64,000 nt of DNA from Lentimicrobiaceae bacterium (lineage in GTDB: Bacteria > Bacteroidota > Bacteroidia > Bacteroidales > JAGONC01). Shown here one piece after another: positions 26,357 to 33,678 of the stretch (position 1 is its first letter; the number at the start of each line of letters is the position of its first letter). The translations under genes were made by a program, and so were the position numbers. The notes beneath the pieces were generated by a model that was given only the letters and a program-made list of their open reading frames with translations, ran no database searches and was not told the DNA's origin. Location: assembly GCA_017993235.1 (NCBI GenBank), contig JAGONC010000012.1, positions 1 to 64,000 on the forward strand. The letters run 5' to 3'.

Positions 26357-29300
26357 TTAGAATGTGAGGTTGATGCCCAGCGTAAAGGTGCGTTGAAGCG
26401 GATAGCTCTCCCCATAAAACTGATAGCGGATGGTTTGCTCAGGATCCGTATCATAGTCTTTTAAATCTGGTGCAAAGGTCAGAAGATTCAGTCCGCTTAT
26501 GTATACCCTGAAGGTTTCGATTCGGACTTTATCCAGGAATGACTGCGGCAGTGTATAGCCGAATTCTGCGTTTTTCAGGCGAACATAGTCGGTTTTACGC
26601 ACGAAGAAGGTGTTGTAAACACCCGTTGGGTTGGACCAGTAGGCCGAATATTGATCAAAGATCCGGGGGAAATCCGAGTCAGCATTCTCCGGGGTCCATC
26701 GATTATCATAAAAGGATTGCAGGTAATTCCCTTCCAGGCTGAAGGTTGGGCGCATGTAGCGTTCGGCTCCGAAAGCACCCTGGAAAAGAAGGCTCATGTC
26801 GAAATTCCTGTACCGGAACGTTGCACTTAATCCGCCGCTGACAGTGGGTGTCCCTGTCTTATAGGAGCGTACCATATCTCGCGAGTCAACCATTCCATCT
26901 TTATTCACATCCTCAAAAATGAGATCGCCAAGCTGTGCCGGGACTCCATTCAGTCCATAGGGCTGTGCCTCAAGGTCACCGGCTGTTTTATAGACCCCCA
27001 GAACCCTGTAATACAGCGTCCCGCCGATCGGATGGCCGGTTTGTTGCTGATACTCCGGTATCCCTGCAATTTCATCAAAAAACAGGAGCTTGTTTTTGGA
27101 GTATAATCCATTCATGCTGATCTGATAGCTGAGTTGTCCGGCTGTATGGTGATACTGGATATTAAAATCAAAGCCCTTGTTCTGGAATTTCCCGATATTT
27201 TCATCGCTGGGTATGATCCCTGTGGATCCGGGTATGGCACCGATCTTTGGTGTAAGGATGTCATCCCTTCGGTTATAGAAATAATCAAACGTAAGGTTCA
27301 GGCTGTTCTTCAGTAATTCAGCATCAAATCCGATATCCAGCTGTTTGGCTTTCTCCCAGGTGACCCCCACATAGGGAACCGTACCTTCACTGAGGACATT
27401 GTACGGATCCAGGCCCCCGCTGGCACCGACCTGCTCAATATAACGGCTGTAACGGGTTTCGTAAAGCGACATGTATTGAAAAGGAGCGATCAGGTCATTT
27501 CCTGTGATGCCATACGAAGCCCTGATCTTAAAATAACTGATGAAGGACAGATGATCCTTCCAAAACCTTTCTTCCGAGATACGGTAGGCCAGGGAGCCGC
27601 CGGGGAAGAATCCCCACCGGTAATCCGGGTGGAAGATGGAAGAGCCCTGGTATCGGCACACGAATTCAGCAAGGATTTTAGAGCGGTAGTCGTAGTTGAT
27701 CCTGCCCAGGTAGTTTCTCCACCGGGTGGCGCCGGGATTGTCCTGGGTGATGACATCAACCGTATTCCCGAAGATCAGCTGATCCAGGTTATCCGCCTCA
27801 AAGTCCTTCTTGGTAATGGAAAAATAGTCACTGGCCTTTTCATATTCCTCATATCCGGCAAGAAGCTTAAATGCATGTTCCCCCCATTTTTTGTCATAAT
27901 TGATCAAAAAATTCAACAGGTAATGGTTGTTTTTGGTCGTGTTTTCAGTGAGCGTTCTGCGCGGATCCCCTTCATTCTGTGGGACAAACACCGGATCTGT
28001 CGTGGAGGCTTCATCCCAGTTGTAATAGGTAACCGGGATGGTCCATAATTTACCGAATGCATTGGAACGGTCCAGTGTACCTGTTCCGGTAAATGATAAT
28101 CCCTCCACCCAGGGGATCCTGATATTCAGTTTCAATGTGCCATTGAATACTAAATTGTCAATATCGTTATATCCTCCCAGCGGGGTACTGATCGCAACCG
28201 GGCTGTTGGCATTGCCCACTGTACCAATGGCCTGTCCCAGCGTGCCATCAGGCCAGTAGGCCCGTTTGGTCGGTGTAGCCGTGATGACCTGCGAAAAGAT
28301 ACTTCCCGCATCCGCGATGGAAAATCTGGCAAGATCCTGTCGGATGTTCACATCCATGGAAAACAGAATGTCCCGGGTAATATTCCAGTCTGTATTGGTC
28401 CGGATATCAAACTGGCGGTATTTATTGGATCCTTCCTTATAAAAACCATCCTGGTAACGGGAGGATAATGAAACCAGACCCCTTATTTTTTCCGTACCCC
28501 CGGAAACCGTGATATTGGAATAGTTCTGCAGCGCCCATTTTTTAAGGGTTTCATCCATCCAGTCCGTTGTGGCATAGTGCCACTGATCGTTACCGCTTTT
28601 AAAGCCACTCAGTTCGGCATCGTTATATTTTGACGGATGGAATGTGGCCGGGAGTACTCCGCTGGAGGGATTGGCGATCACTTCATTTTGCAGAAGCGCA
28701 ATTTCGTATGAACTGAGCAAATCCGGAAGTATGGTTGGCTGAGAAAAACTTTCGTTAAAGGATGCAGAGACATTGATCTTACCGGCACTGCCTCTTTTGG
28801 TGGTGATCAGGATGACTCCGTTGGCTCCCTGTGAACCATAAATGGCAGCAGAAGCATCCTTCAGCACAGTGATACTTTCGATGGAACCGGGATCGATCCG
28901 CTGTAACTTATCAGAAGTCTGCAGGGGAATCCCATCGACCACAAAAAGCGGGGAGGCATCACCAAAGGTATTGACTCCTCTGACCAGTATGGTGGAGAAA
29001 TCATTGCCCGGCTCTCCCCCCTGGGCCACCACAGTAAGCCCGGGTATCTGGCCGGCAAGGCTGTTACTGACATTTACGGTGTGGGCTTTGATAATGTCAA
29101 TCCCCTTGACACTGGAAATAGCTCCTGACAGGGTTTCCTTTTTCTGCGTGCCTCCGTATGCCACCACCACCGCATCTTCAAGGAGAATGGATTTCACTTC
29201 CAGCTGGATTTCAACAAATGTCTGACCGGTGATGGAGATTTCCCTGCTTTCATAGCCGACGCTGGAGACGACCAGTATATTTTTACCAGCCGGTACGAGC

Positions 29301-29545
29301 AATGAAAAATTCCCGTCGATCCCCGTCGCTGTTCCCATATCTGTATCCCTGACCAGGATATTTGCTCCCGGTAAGGCCTCTCCATTTTCGCCCCGGACGA
29401 TACCGGATACCGTACGGTCCTGCGCAAGGAGGGTTGAGGAAAAAAGAAGAGAAATGATCAGGGGGAGGATCGGCAACCCTTTTCTGATCGAAAAGGTACT
29501 GTACAGCCATACAGCGTATCCGAAAGTACGGTAAGACTTACTCAT
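26357..29545 (-). CDS. SusC/RagA-family TonB-dependent transporter
   Basis: A 1062-residue outer-membrane transporter. After the signal peptide (ending near LLAQ) comes a carboxypeptidase-D-like domain (VSGIVRGENGEALPGANILV), then the plug with the TonB-box-like AVVVAYG and LAGQIPGLTV, then the beta-barrel ending in the C-terminal LGINLTF. There is no N-terminal STN domain, so it should not signal to an ECF sigma factor. With SusD it imports the oligosaccharides released at the surface. Confidence 0.95.
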   Translation of the reverse strand: MSKSYRTFGYAVWLYSTFSIRKGLPILPLIISLLFSSTLLAQDRTVSGIVRGENGEALPGANILVRDTDMGTATGIDGNFSLLVPAGKNILVVSSVGYESREISITGQTFVEIQLEVKSILLEDAVVVAYGGTQKKETLSGAISSVKGIDIIKAHTVNVSNSLAGQIPGLTVVAQGGEPGNDFSTILVRGVNTFGDASPLFVVDGIPLQTSDKLQRIDPGSIESITVLKDASAAIYGSQGANGVILITTKRGSAGKINVSASFNESFSQPTILPDLLSSYEIALLQNEVIANPSSGVLPATFHPSKYNDAELSGFKSGNDQWHYATTDWMDETLKKWALQNYSNITVSGGTEKIRGLVSLSSRYQDGFYKEGSNKYRQFDIRTNTDWNITRDILFSMDVNIRQDLARFSIADAGSIFSQVITATPTKRAYWPDGTLGQAIGTVGNANSPVAISTPLGGYNDIDNLVFNGTLKLNIRIPWVEGLSFTGTGTLDRSNAFGKLWTIPVTYYNWDEASTTDPVFVPQNEGDPRRTLTENTTKNNHYLLNFLINYDKKWGEHAFKLLAGYEEYEKASDYFSITKKDFEADNLDQLIFGNTVDVITQDNPGATRWRNYLGRINYDYRSKILAEFVCRYQGSSIFHPDYRWGFFPGGSLAYRISEERFWKDHLSFISYFKIRASYGITGNDLIAPFQYMSLYETRYSRYIEQVGASGGLDPYNVLSEGTVPYVGVTWEKAKQLDIGFDAELLKNSLNLTFDYFYNRRDDILTPKIGAIPGSTGIIPSDENIGKFQNKGFDFNIQYHHTAGQLSYQISMNGLYSKNKLLFFDEIAGIPEYQQQTGHPIGGTLYYRVLGVYKTAGDLEAQPYGLNGVPAQLGDLIFEDVNKDGMVDSRDMVRSYKTGTPTVSGGLSATFRYRNFDMSLLFQGAFGAERYMRPTFSLEGNYLQSFYDNRWTPENADSDFPRIFDQYSAYWSNPTGVYNTFFVRKTDYVRLKNAEFGYTLPQSFLDKVRIETFRVYISGLNLLTFAPDLKDYDTDPEQTIRYQFYGESYPLQRTFTLGINLTF

Positions 29546-29592
29546 AAATAAAATATTAACGTTGAGAAATCTTTAAAGGACCTTCAAGAAAT

Positions 29593-29624
29593 GACCGGGA
29601 GGAGTGTTGCAACTCATCCCGGCC
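29593..29624. terminator. Hairpin between surface lipoprotein and susC
   Basis: GACCGGGAGGAGT pairs with ACTCATCCCGGCC around a 6-base loop. No T-run follows on the minus strand, so it is more likely a partial terminator or an mRNA-processing/stability element that sets the ratio of lipoprotein to SusCD. Confidence 0.4.
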
Positions 29625-29656
29625 TTATTTGTAATTATCTGTTTTGCTGCCGTGTA

Positions 29657-30607
29657 TTAATGCTGGATCACACTGACATCGTCAATGTTATACCACACAT
29701 CGGAGAACCAGGGATCATAGTTACCGGCGATAACGTCGATTTCAATGACCAGGTTCTGGCCGGCAAATGCTGCAGCTTTAGCGGCAGAAAGTGTATACGT
29801 GCCATTCTTGGCCAGCCAGGTGTTCAGATCCCATCCCGGGAAAAAGTCGGTTTCCTCGAATTCTACGGAATCAATCGCCACCCGGGTTGTGGGATCAGCG
29901 CCGCTGTAAGCGCTGAAGATGAATACCGTGATGGGTTTGTAATCGCCCCATGCATTCCAGGTACAGGTATTGGAGAAGCTGATGTCATAGTTGGTTTCCG
30001 TAGTGGGCACCGTTCCGACGGTCTGGTAGAACCCTTCCGACCAGTCCCAGCACCAGACATAACCCGTATGTCCTTTGTAATCATCAAACGCATAACCGAT
30101 GTAATCGAGCTGTCCATTTGCGTCAGCGTCCGTTGTTTCATCCGTTTTCCATGGTGTTGCGGTAATCAGCTCGCCGTTAACCCCGGGAAGCGCGAAATCG
30201 CCGTTAACGATCAGCTCAACCGGCTCCGGAGGTTCTGTGGTAAAGTTGATGCTGGTTCCGTAGTAGGTAACTCCGGCATTAACGCAATAAGCCCTGACAT
30301 AATAGGGCGTATTGGCGGTCAGGCCTGTAATGGTACTGGTGTAACTGCCTGTGCCGGTTCCGTCAGTGGTTTTGGGATCGGCCGTTGTTGGGTCATTAAC
30401 GGTGGACCAGCAAACGCCGCGGGCTGTCACATCGACCTCTCCGGTGACGGCGATCGTGCCTCCAGACATTGCCCCATTGGCCGTCACATCGGAAACGGCT
30501 GAGGTAGTGATCGTTACCACAGTCTCTTCTTCGTCATCCTTACAGCCGGCTACAAATAACAGCCCGGCAAGGAGGAAAATGCCCATAATAAATTTTAGCT
30601 TGTACAT
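29657..30607 (-). CDS. Surface lipoprotein with Fn3-like and carbohydrate-binding-like domains
   Basis: A 316-residue lipoprotein with lipobox LFVAGCKDDEEE, whose acidic residues after Cys22 are the surface-export signal of Bacteroidota. Residues about 30-130 form a fibronectin-III-like unit (TTSAVSDVTANGAMSGGTI...GLTANTPYYVRAYCVN), and 130-316 look like a jelly-roll binding module (NGDFALPGVNG...FAGQNLVIEIDVIAGNYDPWFSDVWYNIDDVSV). It probably binds the target glycan at the cell surface. Placement before susC rather than after susD is unusual for such proteins. Confidence 0.75.
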   Translation of the reverse strand: MYKLKFIMGIFLLAGLLFVAGCKDDEEETVVTITTSAVSDVTANGAMSGGTIAVTGEVDVTARGVCWSTVNDPTTADPKTTDGTGTGSYTSTITGLTANTPYYVRAYCVNAGVTYYGTSINFTTEPPEPVELIVNGDFALPGVNGELITATPWKTDETTDADANGQLDYIGYAFDDYKGHTGYVWCWDWSEGFYQTVGTVPTTETNYDISFSNTCTWNAWGDYKPITVFIFSAYSGADPTTRVAIDSVEFEETDFFPGWDLNTWLAKNGTYTLSAAKAAAFAGQNLVIEIDVIAGNYDPWFSDVWYNIDDVSVIQH

Positions 30608-30706
30608 GGCTTAATGAATTTTAGGTTTGACATTCTGTATTGATTAAATAATATATAATTTTTTACATATTTATCTATTGGTTTATCGGTCAATCGTGTA
30701 ATGCCC

Positions 30707-30736
30707 TAAAAGTACGATATTTTTAAGAAAACACAA
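30707..30736 (-). promoter_or_regulatory. Promoter for the lipoprotein-susC-susD unit
   Basis: On the minus strand TTG (30736-30734) is followed after exactly 19 bases by TACTTTTA (30714-30707), one mismatch from TAnnTTTG. This suggests that the lipoprotein-susC-susD genes have their own promoter apart from the upstream enzyme genes. Confidence 0.5.
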
Positions 30737-30761
30737 GGGTCTTGGTCTGGATTCTTATCGT

Positions 30762-33599
30762 TCACCGTAATAATGATTGAATTTTCTCCGCTTCCACAGC
30801 CACAGCGGGGCTGAAAGCATCACCGACCATATAGTTCAGTATACTGAACAGCAGTTGCCTTGCTTCCGGTCTGTGTTCCCTGTCCGTGATCAGATCAACG
30901 CCTGCGACCAGTAATTTACCCTTACCTACCCGGCATTCAAAGATCAACCCCAGCGGCTTTGCCGTGACCCAATCGTCAATGATTCTCACGATCGGTTCAA
31001 TTTCAGGGGAAACGGAATCGATTCGTATGGCATTGCAATGGCTCATGGCATCCCACCACTGCCAATCGCTATAATACGCTGTGGGGAACCAGGCGAACGC
31101 CGGATGTTTCGGGTTGCATAAAATACCCAGGGTGAAGGGTGGTTGCCGGAAGGCTGTCCACTGTGTATTCCAGAAAATACTGGAGAATCCCACGGGAACC
31201 TCTCCTCCCTTGCCGGGCTTTACGGAACCCTTTTTTACCGTTAACAGTACGTTCCCTCCATGATTCAGGTAAGCGACGGTATTGGCATCCATTTGTTGAG
31301 TCACCATTATTTTTTCCGCACCCGGGATTTCGGAAAGTTGCGATGGATATACCCAGATGTTCCAGGCATTCTCAAAATCATTAACTTGTAGGGTAACGGT
31401 CAGTGGTTGGGGAGTGTTTACGGAGGAGAAATTTTTTCGGATCATTCCCAGATCATTGATCCCAAATGCAATGTTCACTGCCGGAAGTTGTTCCTCTGTG
31501 AGGATTGTGCCGTCAGGTGCGGTGATCTTCCAGGAAACGGAAGCCTGCATGAGCGGCGATGGTCCGTAATGAGTCACCAGCGCCCTGGCGTCGAACTCCT
31601 CGTCATTAAGATAGATCATTTTAGGCATTCTCAGCAGGGGCACCGTGGTATTACAAAACCGGATATACTCTTTTGATGTCACGTATCCTTTTTCTTCCCA
31701 GAAGGGGTTGAGCACCCCCACCAGTGCAGTGCCCTGCCCCGGAAAATCGTGCAGGTCGAGCAGCTGAAATCCAGCGAATCCGGGAGTCCGCAATGCGGCT
31801 TCAATATCCGCTTTGTAGCACAGCACCTGCAGCTTTCCTGAAGCGAGCAAAAAGCTATCGGCCAGGTGGGCCATGCCATGTTCTTCGAGTTTATCCCTGA
31901 AAATCTCAAAATTCCTGGGTTTTAGCACACCATCGTACCTGCTGATTTCTTTAAAGTCGGGATACACACACCACTGACCGATTTCATGACTTACGACCGG
32001 CCTGTCCTTTTCAATGTATTGTGCCCAGTCGAAATCGGTTGTGGGTGGGCTTGCGTTGATGGGGCTTTTCAATCCGGCGTCCCACCACTGGATGCGGGCA
32101 GCACCGCTGCTAATATAATCGCTCGCAGGACTTTCGGGGAAACCGGAGGCAGAAGTATAGACGCGTCGTGGATCCTTCTTTTGCCAGTACCCGACAAAGC
32201 GGGTGACGTAGGCGGATGCACTGTCGCCCGAGGCTTCGTTGCCATAGGGCATCATGCAAAACGAGGGATGGTTCCCGAACTGCCTTGTAATGCGGTTGCT
32301 CTCCTCATAAATGTACCGGTCAATGGGCTCACCATCACCCAGACGCGCCCATGCAGAATTTTCGACTGACAGGTAAATACCTTCCCGGTCGGCTGCAATG
32401 AAAGCAGCTTCGGGCGGACACCAGGAATGGAAACGAACATGGTTCAATCCGAATTCCTTACATTTCCTGAAAATATGTTTCCAGTCGTCGACCAGAACAG
32501 AAGGGTATCCTGTTTTCGGGAAAATGGCGCATTCCAGCGTGCCTCTCAGAAAAATAGGGCGCCCGTTGACCATGAACCGGGTGCCATTCACCACGAACTT
32601 TTTCATTCCAAAGTCTGTATAGCAGATATCCGCACCGGTTCGTCCCGTAAGTTCCACCGTCATGGTATAGACATTGGGGCTGAACTCATCCCAGAGCAGG
32701 GGATCGTCTCCCATACCGTACTCAAGGCCTATCACAGTTGTATCTTTTTCGGCAATGATCTTTTTCTCCAGGGGAGCCACCTTCCTACCGACATTGGGAT
32801 TTGTGGCAGCGGCGGATAACCTGAGCAGATATTCCCCTTCTTCGGGATGAAGATTACATACCGTGATGACTGCCTTTATTTTTTTTGCATCCACATCGGG
32901 AAACAGCTGTACATCCCCGATGTATGCAGCGGGGCGATTGATCAGGCATATCTTACCGATGATGCCGTTCCAGTTGGTCTGGGTATTGTCGCTCACGCTG
33001 TGGGCATCCTGGCCGGGATCAATGTCTTTGATGCGGTTGTCCATTCTGACCGTGATGCGGTGTTCGCCAGGGGTCAGCCAATGGCTGAGGTCATAGATGT
33101 GGGGGGCGCCCAGGGCGTTTTGCATACCGATACGGACAGTGTCGATCCAGACCGTACTTTCCCAGTGGCAGCGTTCAAAGAACAGCTCCGTGTACCGGTC
33201 TTCCCAGCTTTCAGGAATGGTGACCTCCCTGCTGTACCAGGCAACCCCGACGTAGTGTTTCAGCGGCTGCAGCCAGAAAGAAATCTTGACGTTACCGGGT
33301 TCACGGTATCGGGCAAAATCCGGACTTTTATACCAGAGACTGTCCCAGATGCCCCCGGTCCATTTTGTATCTACAGACACTTCGTTCCCCTTGCCATTGG
33401 TGAGCATGGAGCCAGGTAAACGTACCGTGTCTTCAAGTGTCCTGTCAAACCACCGGTCCCGTACTCCCTGGTCCTGTGAATCGATCTGGAAATTCCAATT
33501 GCCGGAAAGATCAAGGGTGAAAGGATCCCTTTCAATATCACATGACGGGATGATAAGAATCAATGTCATGCAGGTGGCGTACAGGTAGTTGAGAGACAT
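30762..33599 (-). CDS. Glycoside hydrolase family 2 enzyme (lipoprotein)
   Basis: A 945-residue GH2 protein with a lipobox ending in Cys20 (LIIPSC). It has the jelly-roll sugar-binding domain (GNWNFQIDSQDQGVRD..LPGSM), the immunoglobulin-like domain, and a TIM barrel in which Glu455 (MPYGNEASG) fits the acid/base and Glu539 (VVSHEIGQW) the nucleophile. Its sequence differs from the two other GH2 enzymes of the locus, so its specificity is probably different (for example another beta-galactoside, beta-glucuronide or arabinopyranoside). A C-terminal domain of about 250 residues follows the barrel (DAFSPAVAVE at the end). Confidence 0.88.
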   Translation of the reverse strand: MSLNYLYATCMTLILIIPSCDIERDPFTLDLSGNWNFQIDSQDQGVRDRWFDRTLEDTVRLPGSMLTNGKGNEVSVDTKWTGGIWDSLWYKSPDFARYREPGNVKISFWLQPLKHYVGVAWYSREVTIPESWEDRYTELFFERCHWESTVWIDTVRIGMQNALGAPHIYDLSHWLTPGEHRITVRMDNRIKDIDPGQDAHSVSDNTQTNWNGIIGKICLINRPAAYIGDVQLFPDVDAKKIKAVITVCNLHPEEGEYLLRLSAAATNPNVGRKVAPLEKKIIAEKDTTVIGLEYGMGDDPLLWDEFSPNVYTMTVELTGRTGADICYTDFGMKKFVVNGTRFMVNGRPIFLRGTLECAIFPKTGYPSVLVDDWKHIFRKCKEFGLNHVRFHSWCPPEAAFIAADREGIYLSVENSAWARLGDGEPIDRYIYEESNRITRQFGNHPSFCMMPYGNEASGDSASAYVTRFVGYWQKKDPRRVYTSASGFPESPASDYISSGAARIQWWDAGLKSPINASPPTTDFDWAQYIEKDRPVVSHEIGQWCVYPDFKEISRYDGVLKPRNFEIFRDKLEEHGMAHLADSFLLASGKLQVLCYKADIEAALRTPGFAGFQLLDLHDFPGQGTALVGVLNPFWEEKGYVTSKEYIRFCNTTVPLLRMPKMIYLNDEEFDARALVTHYGPSPLMQASVSWKITAPDGTILTEEQLPAVNIAFGINDLGMIRKNFSSVNTPQPLTVTLQVNDFENAWNIWVYPSQLSEIPGAEKIMVTQQMDANTVAYLNHGGNVLLTVKKGSVKPGKGGEVPVGFSSIFWNTQWTAFRQPPFTLGILCNPKHPAFAWFPTAYYSDWQWWDAMSHCNAIRIDSVSPEIEPIVRIIDDWVTAKPLGLIFECRVGKGKLLVAGVDLITDREHRPEARQLLFSILNYMVGDAFSPAVAVEAEKIQSLLR

Positions 33600-33625
33600 T
33601 TCGGTTATTCATTAATGTACCCTAT

Positions 33626-33663
33626 CCCCGTCCCCTCCCCTGCGAGCAGGGGAGGGGACGGGG
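33626..33663. repeat. Perfect 17-bp GC-rich palindromic repeat
   Basis: CCCCGTCCCCTCCCCTG (33626-33642) and its exact inverse (33647-33663) flank the loop CGAG, in the 79-base gap between two PUL enzyme genes. It looks like a repetitive extragenic palindrome; inside an operon it can stabilise or attenuate the transcript. Confidence 0.75.
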
Positions 33664-33678
33664 GAGGGGTATTAAATA

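Noticed and set aside
29591..30502. Plus-strand open frame of 303 codons
   Set aside because: It is the mirror of the surface lipoprotein gene at 29657-30607, which has a lipobox and Fn3-like pattern; the antisense frame is a composition artefact.
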